From the NCBI GenBank assembly GCA_027083895.1, contig JALWMN010000060.1:1-6794 (forward strand): 6,794 nucleotides of DNA. Direction: 5' to 3'. Below the pieces are notes generated by a model. The model did not search any database and was not told the DNA's origin. It worked only from the letters and a program-made list of their open reading frames with translations. Shown here piece after piece: positions 1 to 5,740 of the stretch; the stretch's first letter is position 1; each line of letters starts with the position of its first letter. This stretch comes from Campylobacteraceae bacterium (GTDB taxonomy: Bacteria > Campylobacterota > Campylobacteria > Campylobacterales > Sulfurovaceae). Position numbers and translations under genes: made by a program.

Positions 1-87
1 TTAAAAATATACTATTTAGACCCTAAAAGTCAAACTATTTTTTTACAAAAGTATACAGTTTTTATTTTCTATTAATTAATATTAGTG

Positions 88-93
88 TATAAT
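88..93 (+). promoter_or_regulatory. Probable sigma-70 -10 box for the gltX-like/yggT/slt operon
   Basis: A perfect TATAAT lies 22 nt before the gltX-like start codon. A start of transcription near 100 would leave a leader of about 16 nt that holds the AGAGGA ribosome-binding site at 104-109. No clear TTGACA is present 16-18 nt upstream, only T/A-rich sequence, which is normal for Campylobacterota promoters because their -35 element is poorly conserved. The assignment rests on the -10 match and its position alone. Confidence 0.6.
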
Positions 94-115
94 CAAAAGA
101 AAAAGAGGATTATTA

Positions 116-1339
116 ATGCTACGTTTTCTTCTTCCATCTACAGATTTAGATATAAGAAGCTTAAGATTAGCTCTCTTAAACTATATTAAAGCATTGCAAG
201 ATGGGAAGAGTTTTTATATACGTATTAATGATCTAAAAAGTGAAAGTAATAAAAGTGAGCAAATTGGTTTAGAGATTCTTAAAAAGTTTGCTATAGATAC
301 CCAAAATTCTTTTTATATGAGCAACAACCTCTCTATCTATCAACAGATGGCTCAACGTTTGGTAAAAGAGTCAAAAGCCTATGCTTGCTTTTGTAATAAA
401 CATTCAGCTTGCCAATGTGCATCCATAACTAAAAAGGATTTACAGTATCGTATAGATAAAGGAGAGAAATTTTCAATTAAGATTGTAAAGCCGCACCATA
501 ATATTGTAATTAAAGATCTTCTGCTAGGCAAGATAAATCATGATCTTAATGAGGTTGGATCTTTTACGATTCTAACAAGTAGTGGCTTACCTACTACTAT
601 CTTTGCAGTAGCTGTAGATGATATGGCTAGCGGTATAACAACTGTAGTAGATGAGCAAGAAAATAGTATTGCGACTGCAAGAATTCTCTATATTCAAGAG
701 CAGTTAGGTTTTCTAAATAGAGTATCCTATTATCATCTCCCTACACTCAAGAGTAAAACTAAACAGACCCTAACCGTAGAGTACCTTTTGCAAGAGGGGT
801 ATTTACCAGATGCTATTATCGAGTACCTACTCTCCTTAAGTGCACCAATTGAGGGTAAAATATCTTATCTTCCAGATGCTATTAATAATTTTGATTTTGC
901 ATCTTTATATAGTGAAGCTAAAAGAGATTTTTCCATAGAGGAGCTTAGAGAGTTTAATCGAAAACACTTAAAATGGATGGATGCAAAAAAGCTCTCTTTA
1001 ATTTTTTCTTTTGCAGATAGAGATATTGGTGAATTTCTCAAGCTCTTTTTGGATGATGCAGCGACAATTAATGAACTAGAAGAGTATTTTACTCCCCTCT
1101 TTCAAAAAAAAGAGTGTAATAAAATTGAAAAGAAGCTCTCTGAGCTTATTTTAGACGCTCCATACTTTCAAGAGTATGCAGATTTTAAAAGCTATCTACT
1201 CTCAAAAAGCAATTTAGAAGAAGCAGAATTTGAAAAAGCTCTTCGAAGAGTTCTAACTGGCAAAGAGGAAGGTCCAAATTTAGATATAATATATAGCTAT
1301 ATAAAATCATATTTACTGGAGGTAGCACAATGTCACTAA
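116..1339 (+). CDS. gltX: Glutamyl-tRNA synthetase paralogue (GltX1 position) with lost catalytic motifs
   Basis: This 407-residue protein is clearly related to class I glutamyl-tRNA synthetases, which attach glutamate to tRNA in the cytoplasm. Family landmarks kept are the MLRF start, LRLALLNY at 16-23, CFC at 91-93, the AVDDM-xx-GIT block at 166-174, the EYLLQEGYLP helix at 222-231 and the C-terminal LTGKEEGP at 380-387. The catalytic signatures are not kept. The HIGH/HIGN motif reads DIRS (12-15), RIEDTD reads RINDLK (36-41), the RGEDH-type motif reads DEQEN (179-183), and the KMSKS loop between HLP (207-209) and EYLL is about 9 residues short with no KMSKR. The family is usually 430-470 residues. 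The frame is intact, has an AGAGGA ribosome-binding site 6 nt before ATG, and overlaps yggT by 10 nt, so it looks like an expressed protein rather than a decaying gene. Ordinary tRNA charging is doubtful; a tRNA-binding or regulatory role is only a guess. Confidence 0.85.
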   Translation: MLRFLLPSTDLDIRSLRLALLNYIKALQDGKSFYIRINDLKSESNKSEQIGLEILKKFAIDTQNSFYMSNNLSIYQQMAQRLVKESKAYACFCNKHSACQCASITKKDLQYRIDKGEKFSIKIVKPHHNIVIKDLLLGKINHDLNEVGSFTILTSSGLPTTIFAVAVDDMASGITTVVDEQENSIATARILYIQEQLGFLNRVSYYHLPTLKSKTKQTLTVEYLLQEGYLPDAIIEYLLSLSAPIEGKISYLPDAINNFDFASLYSEAKRDFSIEELREFNRKHLKWMDAKKLSLIFSFADRDIGEFLKLFLDDAATINELEEYFTPLFQKKECNKIEKKLSELILDAPYFQEYADFKSYLLSKSNLEEAEFEKALRRVLTGKEEGPNLDIIYSYIKSYLLEVAQCH

Positions 1340-1602
1340 TTATCAATAGTCTCTTAAGTGTTGCGATTCTTATAATTAATATCTATATATGGATTGTAAT
1401 TATTGCAGCACTTCTTTCTTTTGTAAACCCAGATCCTTACAATCCAATTGTACAGTTTCTTCGTCGCTCGACAGAGCCAGTTTTTAGTTTTATACGGCAG
1501 AAAATGCCATTTGTAATAATTAATGGTATTGATTTATCACCTATTGTAGTTATTTTTGTACTCAATATCTTAATTGGTATACTCTCTGGATTATACCTCT
1601 AA
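1330..1602 (+). CDS. yggT: YggT family integral membrane protein
   Basis: A 90-residue inner-membrane protein of the YggT family. It has two hydrophobic segments (about 4-30 and 67-88) flanking a conserved loop. The loop carries the family signature: NPDPYNPIV at 33-41, a TEP at 48-50 followed by basic residues, then GIDLSPIV at 66-73. YggT proteins are implicated in osmotic tolerance and membrane organisation, and elsewhere they lie in cell-division or pyrroline-carboxylate-reductase loci; no biochemical activity is firmly established. The start overlaps the end of the gltX-like gene by 10 nt. A strong GGAGG at 1318-1322 lies 7 nt before ATG, which suggests translational coupling inside one operon. 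Family assignment is secure, function is not. Confidence 0.88.
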   Translation: MSLIINSLLSVAILIINIYIWIVIIAALLSFVNPDPYNPIVQFLRRSTEPVFSFIRQKMPFVIINGIDLSPIVVIFVLNILIGILSGLYL

Positions 1603-1606
1603 AAGG
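1601..1606 (+). promoter_or_regulatory. Ribosome-binding site that decides the TTG start of slt
   Basis: AAAAGG begins inside the yggT stop codon and sits 6 nt before the TTG at 1613. The longest in-frame ORF instead starts at a TTG at 1574, buried in yggT, with no Shine-Dalgarno sequence. It would add 13 residues including a charged Asp ahead of the signal peptide. Starting at 1613 gives a classical signal-peptide N-terminus. Confidence 0.7.
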
Positions 1607-1612
1607 CTAATC

Positions 1613-3127
1613 TTGTTTATCAAAAAAATTTTTATTCTTATGCTTCTACTCTACTCTTTGGGGTGGAGTATGACTCTCTCTAAGCTACAGCATATGCCAA
1701 GATCTATTGAGAGAGACTTTTTTATTTGGCAATTTTTACTTCAAAAGAGTACAAGTAAAAATGAAGCTATAAGAGCAGCAAAATTGATATTTCGAGTTAA
1801 CACCAAATTGGATCGTGCATTTTATCTCAAAAGTGGGTACCACCTTACTAAACCTCACTTAAAGAGCTATTCTCCACAAAATAAAGCTTACTATAGAGAT
1901 TTAATCAATAAACTCCATAAAAAAGGCAATTTTTTTAATGCTTGGTTACAACTTAGCGATAAAGAGAAGCTAGCAGTTTTTAATCTAGCAGGTGCAGCAA
2001 ATAGAAAGTTGCTCAATAAAAAGTTAGACAAAGTTCTCTATCAAAGATTAACAAAGCATCACTCTATCAATGAATTTCTCTTTCGTATAAACAAAGAGCA
2101 CTTAAAGAATCTACAAGGTATTTCACTAACAACCCCACCTGTTAGAGGCAATAAAATTAACTATAATAACTTGTTAAAATTGGGATTTGATAGTATAAAG
2201 AGAGGAAACGATAGCTTAGCTGCTCAATTTTTTAAGAGTGCAATCTCGAAAGCAAGAGAACGTTTCTACAAAGATAAGGCAATATTTTGGTACTATTTAA
2301 CAAGCAAAAATAGAAAATATCTCCATTATCTTGTAAAGAGCTATGATTTTAATATATATAAACTAATTGCCCTAGATCTTTTAAATCTCCCCTATCCACA
2401 ACCAGCAAAAGCTGCTATAAATAAACATAGACAATCTCCAATTCCAATTGATGATCCTATCGCTTGGGCACGCCTAAAGCAAAAGATCTTTTCTCGAAAG
2501 ACAAATCTCTATCAACTAGCAAAAAAGTATAATAGTAAAGAGAGTGCAGCTTACTACTACTATATTTTAAATAAAGCCTCTAAAGATACGAAGCAGTACT
2601 TTCCTCTACTCTATAGAGAGCTTTTAAAGAACTACTCGATTAATCGACAAGCTCTTATTTTAGCACTTGCAAGACAGGAGAGTCGTTTTATTCCAGCCTC
2701 TATCTCAAGATCGTTTGCACTTGGTATGATGCAATTTATGCCATTTCTTATTCGCCACATTGCAAAAGAGAGGGGTGTAACTGTAAGTTACACAGATATC
2801 TTCAATCCTCAAACAGCTATAAAATTTGCCAATGATCACTTAAATTATCTAAATAGGTATCTCTACCATCCACTTTTTGTAGCATACGCTTATAATGCAG
2901 GTATAGGATATACACGAAGATTGTTACGCAAAAATCTATTTCGAGGAGATGGCAAGTATGAGCCCTATTTAAGTATGGAGCTGGTAGATAATGAGCAAGC
3001 AAACCATTATGGTAAAAAGGTTTTAGCTAATTATGTAATCTACCGAATGCTGCTTGGAAGTCCTATTAGAATTACCACACTTCTAAAACAGTTAGATAAG
3101 CCAGAACTTACCGATAGGTTTCGTTAA
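1613..3127 (+). CDS. slt: Soluble lytic murein transglycosylase, Slt type (GH23)
   Basis: Periplasmic enzyme that cleaves the MurNAc-GlcNAc bond of peptidoglycan, forming 1,6-anhydro-muropeptides during wall turnover. From the chosen TTG the protein has 504 residues. It begins MFIKKIFILMLLLYSLG, a signal peptide of about 20 residues, followed by a long, mostly helical, Lys/Tyr-rich region resembling the superhelical domain of Slt70-like enzymes. The catalytic SLT domain occupies about residues 340-490. It has ALARQESRF with the catalytic Glu at about 356, GMMQFMP at 371-377 (the GLMQ motif), AYNAG at 426-430, and a final ANYVIYRMLLG block typical of the family. The gene is preceded by AAAAGG and starts 10 nt after yggT, so it is the third gene of the operon. 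Its stop codon overlaps that of the convergent lipoprotein gene. All expected catalytic motifs are present; only the start is uncertain (TTG at 1574 is the alternative). Confidence 0.92.
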   Translation: MFIKKIFILMLLLYSLGWSMTLSKLQHMPRSIERDFFIWQFLLQKSTSKNEAIRAAKLIFRVNTKLDRAFYLKSGYHLTKPHLKSYSPQNKAYYRDLINKLHKKGNFFNAWLQLSDKEKLAVFNLAGAANRKLLNKKLDKVLYQRLTKHHSINEFLFRINKEHLKNLQGISLTTPPVRGNKINYNNLLKLGFDSIKRGNDSLAAQFFKSAISKARERFYKDKAIFWYYLTSKNRKYLHYLVKSYDFNIYKLIALDLLNLPYPQPAKAAINKHRQSPIPIDDPIAWARLKQKIFSRKTNLYQLAKKYNSKESAAYYYYILNKASKDTKQYFPLLYRELLKNYSINRQALILALARQESRFIPASISRSFALGMMQFMPFLIRHIAKERGVTVSYTDIFNPQTAIKFANDHLNYLNRYLYHPLFVAYAYNAGIGYTRRLLRKNLFRGDGKYEPYLSMELVDNEQANHYGKKVLANYVIYRMLLGSPIRITTLLKQLDKPELTDRFR

Positions 3128-3507
3128 TAGCGTGAAATTGTTTGAGTGAGAGTTCTTCCATCACTTAGTTTACACTCAATTTTTGCTTTTTTAATAATGC
3201 TATCTAAAGAGATTATATAGTTGTTATCCCAACTTTGACTACTATCTTCTACAAGTACTGCTGGCTTATTATTAACCTGGCACGAAACTATTTTATTATC
3301 ACTTAATCGATCTTTATTGATTAGTTGAATTTTAATTTCTGAATCAGTTAATGTAAAGTAGGCAATCTCCTTACTATTAAGAAGGTAAGCCGTATTTGAA
3401 AAATCGTTAAACTCTTTTGCATTAGCCTCTAAATTTTCTAAGCCTGCATTTTTTGTAGTACATGCCGTGATAAGAGGAATGAGAATCATTAATTGGTAAT
3501 ATTTCAT
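3124..3507 (-). CDS. Small predicted lipoprotein, function unknown
   Basis: A 127-residue protein with a type II signal peptide. MKYYQLMILIPLITAC ends in a good lipobox (ITA-C, Cys16), and the next residue is Thr, so retention by an Asp+2 rule is not expected and an outer-membrane location is likely. The mature part is hydrophilic and looks beta-strand-rich in its second half. It has two further cysteines, Cys76 (SCQVNN) and Cys112 (IECKL), which could form a disulfide across a small sandwich domain. I do not recognise the family. The start ATG has GGAGA at 3512-3516 (read on the minus strand). The gene is alone, convergent with slt (stop codons overlap by 4 nt) and divergent from mobB, sharing a symmetric promoter region. 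Its place next to a periplasmic wall enzyme hints at an envelope role, but nothing in the sequence shows one. Confidence 0.78.
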   Translation of the reverse strand: MKYYQLMILIPLITACTTKNAGLENLEANAKEFNDFSNTAYLLNSKEIAYFTLTDSEIKIQLINKDRLSDNKIVSCQVNNKPAVLVEDSSQSWDNNYIISLDSIIKKAKIECKLSDGRTLTQTISRY

Positions 3508-3563
3508 ACGATCTCCAATTGTTTATTTGTCAAAGAAGCTTTTAGCTTGTTAGAGTAATAGAT

Positions 3564-3580
3564 AAATTATAGTATAATTT
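3564..3580. promoter_or_regulatory. Symmetric divergent promoter: two opposed TATAAT boxes in a 17-bp palindrome
   Basis: AAATTATA-G-TATAATTT is a perfect inverted repeat of 8-bp arms around one base. The right arm gives TATAAT at 3573-3578 for the mobB operon. The left arm, read on the minus strand, gives TATAAT at 3571-3566 for the lipoprotein gene. Leaders would be roughly 38 nt (to mobB) and 52 nt (to the lipoprotein). No convincing -35 box is seen on either side. The two boxes are one base apart, so polymerase could occupy only one orientation at a time. An operator for a dimeric repressor is an alternative reading of the palindrome. Confidence 0.6.
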
Positions 3581-3610
3581 TACTAAAGAGCACCTCTAAA
3601 ATTGCTCAAA

Positions 3611-3616
3611 AAGGAA
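3611..3616 (+). promoter_or_regulatory. Ribosome-binding site supporting the TTG start of mobB
   Basis: AAGGAA lies 6 nt before the TTG at 3623. The alternative in-frame TTG at 3602 would add seven lysine-rich residues and has no purine-rich site in front of it. Starting at 3623 places the Walker A motif at residue 10, as is usual in this family. Confidence 0.6.
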
Positions 3617-3622
3617 AAGAGT

Positions 3623-4123
3623 TTGAAACAGTTGGCAATTGCAATAACTGGTCCATCTGGAAGTGGCAAAACAACACTTATTGAAAAGATTGCACGTGAG
3701 TTAATAAAAGATTATAAAGTTGCAATTATCAAGCATGATCCAAAAGATAAGGCAATTTTTGATAATCCAACAAAAGATAGTGGTCGTTTTTTCCAAACTG
3801 GAGCAGATGTTGCAGTTGTATCCAATAGACGAACGACACTCTTTAAACACCAAAGTTCTTCACTTAATGAGTTAGCAACACAACTTTCACCTTTTGATCT
3901 TTTAATTGTAGAGGGGCTGAAAACTTGGGATCTTCCACGCATTGCTGTCTTTCGAAATGATATTGAAGAGAGTTATCTACCCTATGTTTTAGCTGTTGCA
4001 GTTGATAGCTCTATTTCGCATGAGAAGTTAGCAAAGCTTGATAAGGTTGTTTTAGATTTAAACAATACCAAAGAGATAATAGATTATATTTTTACAATTG
4101 CAAAAGAGATAAAAGGGGCATAA
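3623..4123 (+). CDS. mobB: MobB, molybdopterin-guanine dinucleotide biosynthesis accessory GTPase
   Basis: A 166-residue P-loop GTPase of the MobB family, the non-essential partner of MobA in attaching GMP to molybdopterin for Mo- or W-dependent oxidoreductases. The protein begins [18 protein letters not shown] with Walker A at 10-18. It then has KHDPKDK at 37-43 and [12 protein letters not shown] at 51-62, which correspond to the MobB 'KHxH...DKDSxRxxxAGA' block with some drift. [10 protein letters not shown] at 91-100 is the Walker-B-like strand with the family Glu-Gly, followed by LPRIAVFR. The chosen start is TTG with AAGGAA upstream; TTG at 3602 (173 residues) is possible. It heads an operon and its TAA overlaps the ATG of fbp as TAATG. 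Its presence implies that the cell makes bis-MGD enzymes such as nitrate reductase or formate dehydrogenase, though none are in this window. Confidence 0.88.
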   Translation: MKQLAIAITGPSGSGKTTLIEKIARELIKDYKVAIIKHDPKDKAIFDNPTKDSGRFFQTGADVAVVSNRRTTLFKHQSSSLNELATQLSPFDLLIVEGLKTWDLPRIAVFRNDIEESYLPYVLAVAVDSSISHEKLAKLDKVVLDLNNTKEIIDYIFTIAKEIKGA

Positions 4124-4971
4124 TGGAAGCAATATTTAAGAAATTAGAAGAGATTGCACTCAAAATAGATAACTTAATAAAAAATGGTGAGAGTGGCTAT
4201 AGCCAAAATAGTAATGCCACTGGTGACCAGCAGCTAAAACTCGATATTCAAAGCGATATCATAATAGAAGAGGAGTTAAAAAAACTCTCAAACATACACT
4301 CTATTATTAGTGAAGAGAAAGAGGATATTGTTACAATTAATCCAGATGGAGAGTATACCATCTGCTACGATCCACTTGATGGCTCTAGTATAGTTGATTA
4401 CAATCTTTCAGTAGGTTCAATTTTTGGCATCTATAAAGGTAGGCTCAGTGGTGAAAATATTGTTGCATCTTATTATATAGTTTATGGACCAAGAGTGGAA
4501 GTTGTAAAGACAATAAAGGGTAAAAAACCAGAACACTTTCGTCTTATAAATGGAAGTTTGCAAAAGATTGCAGATATCTCTATGGATGAGAAGGGAAAGC
4601 TTAATGCTCCAGGTGCTACACAAAAAAATTGGTATCCACACCATAAAGCCCTTATAGAGTCACTCTTTCAAGAGGGGTATCGTTTACGTTATAGTGGGGG
4701 TATGGTACCAGATCTCCACCAAATCCTTTTAAAGGGAGGCGGACTCTTTAGTTATCCAGGAACGACTGATAAGCCAAAGGGGAAATTGAGAGATTTTTTT
4801 GAAGTGATTCCATTTGCCCTTACATTTATTGAAGCTGGAGGTGGTGCCATAGATGATAAAGGTAGAAGTTTATTAGAGCTTGATCCTAAACATCCTCATG
4901 ATACTACTCCATGCTTTTTTGGTTCAAATTATGAGATAGAGAGGGTAAAAGTGGCTTATGGGTGCAAGTAG
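4123..4971 (+). CDS. fbp: Class 1 fructose-1,6-bisphosphatase
   Basis: Cytoplasmic enzyme that hydrolyses fructose-1,6-bisphosphate to fructose-6-phosphate, the committed step of gluconeogenesis. Family motifs appear in order: TGDQQLKLD at 33-41, SEE at 63-65, the metal-binding DPLDGSS at 83-89, [12 protein letters not shown] at 189-200 (the sugar-phosphate RYxGS block), GGGLFSYP at 205-212, and KLRDFFE at 221-227 whose final Glu matches a metal ligand. At 282 residues it is about 50 shorter than the E. coli enzyme. It lacks most of the N-terminal segment that carries the AMP allosteric site, so AMP inhibition is probably reduced or absent (inference). The start overlaps the mobB stop by one base, with AAAAGGGG just upstream, and the end overlaps the next gene by 14 nt. 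In an autotroph this would supply hexose phosphates from fixed carbon. Confidence 0.95.
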   Translation: MEAIFKKLEEIALKIDNLIKNGESGYSQNSNATGDQQLKLDIQSDIIIEEELKKLSNIHSIISEEKEDIVTINPDGEYTICYDPLDGSSIVDYNLSVGSIFGIYKGRLSGENIVASYYIVYGPRVEVVKTIKGKKPEHFRLINGSLQKIADISMDEKGKLNAPGATQKNWYPHHKALIESLFQEGYRLRYSGGMVPDLHQILLKGGGLFSYPGTTDKPKGKLRDFFEVIPFALTFIEAGGGAIDDKGRSLLELDPKHPHDTTPCFFGSNYEIERVKVAYGCK

Positions 4972-5170
4972 CAATCAAGAAAAAGAGTTGGACCAGTGGG
5001 AGAGAGCACTACAAGAGAAGCTTGCAGAGCTTCAATTGTGTCAAAAAGAGCAAAATCTTCAGAGCTGTTTTCCTTGCAAGAAACTTTTAGAGTGCCCGTT
5101 AAGAGATGCGTATGTAAAAGCTGTCTATGAGAGCATGAATAAAGGTAGCGGAGGCGGATTTGAATTTTAA
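4958..5170 (+). CDS. Small four-cysteine protein conserved next to fbp, function unknown
   Basis: A 70-residue cytoplasmic protein that starts 14 nt inside the end of fbp. The first half is a charged, probably helical or coiled-coil stretch ([19 protein letters not shown]). The second half has four cysteines at 28, 37, 40 and 46 (C-x8-C-x2-C-x5-C), which could bind zinc or an iron-sulfur cluster. After these come the compact block [18 protein letters not shown] and a GGGFEF tail. I recall similar small proteins after fbp in Campylobacter, but I cannot give a function. The translation start is the least certain part: ATG at 4958 has GAGGG 12 nt upstream, and coupling to fbp translation is likely. 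The neat overlap, cysteine spacing and codon use similar to its neighbours all support a real gene. Confidence 0.82.
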   Translation: MGASSNQEKELDQWERALQEKLAELQLCQKEQNLQSCFPCKKLLECPLRDAYVKAVYESMNKGSGGGFEF

Positions 5171-5186
5171 TGTGAGGAGATAAGAG

Positions 5187-5723
5187 ATGAATAGTGAAGA
5201 GTTAGCACTGATTAAAGAGTCTATTCGAGAAGTAGCAGACTTTCCAAAGCCTGGTATTAATTTTAAAGATATTACGACACTTTTAAATAATGCAGAAGTT
5301 TTTAAAAGATTAATGGAGCATTTAGTTGAGCGATATAGGGAATACAATTTAGACTATATTGCAGGTATCGATGCAAGAGGTTTTATCTTTGGTGCAGCAC
5401 TTGCATCGCATCTTGGAATAGGTTTTGTACCGATTCGTAAAAAAGGAAAGCTTCCTTATACAACTGTTTCAGAAAAATACTCTTTAGAGTATGGTTATGA
5501 TGAGGTCGAGATCCATATCGATGCATTCTCAAGTAAAGAGAGAGCTAGAGTATTATTAATCGATGATCTTTTAGCAACAGGTGGTACAGCATCTGCAGCT
5601 GCTAGATTGATTGAAAGAGTTGGTGCTAAGTGTGTAGAGGCTTGTTTTATTATTGAGTTAACGTTCTTGGATGGGAAGTCAAAGCTTGATGTCCCTATCT
5701 ACTCTATAATTCAAGAGGTATAG
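5187..5723 (+). CDS. apt: Adenine phosphoribosyltransferase
   Basis: Cytoplasmic purine-salvage enzyme that converts adenine and PRPP to AMP and pyrophosphate. The 178 residues match the usual length. [13 protein letters not shown] at 18-30 is the hallmark N-terminal block, and [14 protein letters not shown] at 60-73 is the core loop. [22 protein letters not shown] at 82-103 contains the flexible lid, and [14 protein letters not shown] at 122-135 is the PRPP-binding motif. A strong GAGGAG lies at 5174-5179, 7 nt before ATG. It follows the Cys-rich gene after 16 nt and has no visible promoter of its own, so it is probably the last gene of the mobB-fbp operon. Its stop codon sits in the left arm of a hairpin shared with the convergent dehydrogenase gene. 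Assignment is secure. Confidence 0.96.
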   Translation: MNSEELALIKESIREVADFPKPGINFKDITTLLNNAEVFKRLMEHLVERYREYNLDYIAGIDARGFIFGAALASHLGIGFVPIRKKGKLPYTTVSEKYSLEYGYDEVEIHIDAFSSKERARVLLIDDLLATGGTASAAARLIERVGAKCVEACFIIELTFLDGKSKLDVPIYSIIQEV

Positions 5724-5740
5724 ATAATATCTATACCTTT
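5714..5740. terminator. Bidirectional hairpin holding both convergent stop codons
   Basis: GGTATAGAT (5717-5725) and ATCTATACC (5729-5737) form a perfect 9-bp stem around AAT. An outer A-T pair, a G-T pair and a further A-T pair extend it to 5714-5740. The stem contains the TAG of apt (5721-5723) and the TAG of the dehydrogenase (5731-5733, minus strand). The following U-tract is only UUU on the plus strand and weak on the minus strand, and the stem is A/T-rich. Termination in both directions is therefore likely from position but may be inefficient or Rho-assisted. Confidence 0.6.

Noticed and set aside
1..75. Plus-strand frame 1 is open from the window start to a TAA at 73-75, possibly the tail of an upstream gene.
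   Set aside because: Only 24 codons, with no recognisable motif and very A/T-rich; three frames give a fair chance of this at random. I would not annotate it without the upstream sequence.
1576..1597. GGTATA/TATACC inverted repeat with a 10-nt loop at the end of yggT, just before the slt ribosome-binding site.
   Set aside because: Only 6 bp, A/T-rich and inside coding sequence; too weak to call a regulatory hairpin.
2817..3002. Minus-strand 61-codon ORF inside slt, and similar antisense ORFs inside mobB, fbp and apt.
   Set aside because: They lie wholly or mostly opposite genes with clear family motifs, have no ribosome-binding sites of note, and have unnatural residue composition.
3114..3136. 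Possible terminator at the convergent slt/lipoprotein junction (TTTC...GAAA arms).
   Set aside because: Four Watson-Crick pairs plus wobbles with no U-tract; no convincing intrinsic terminator is seen, so termination there is unexplained.
3534..3550. AAGCT-TTT-AGCTT inverted repeat in the divergent spacer.
   Set aside because: A five-base arm in A/T-rich DNA is expected by chance, and it overlaps neither promoter in a telling way.
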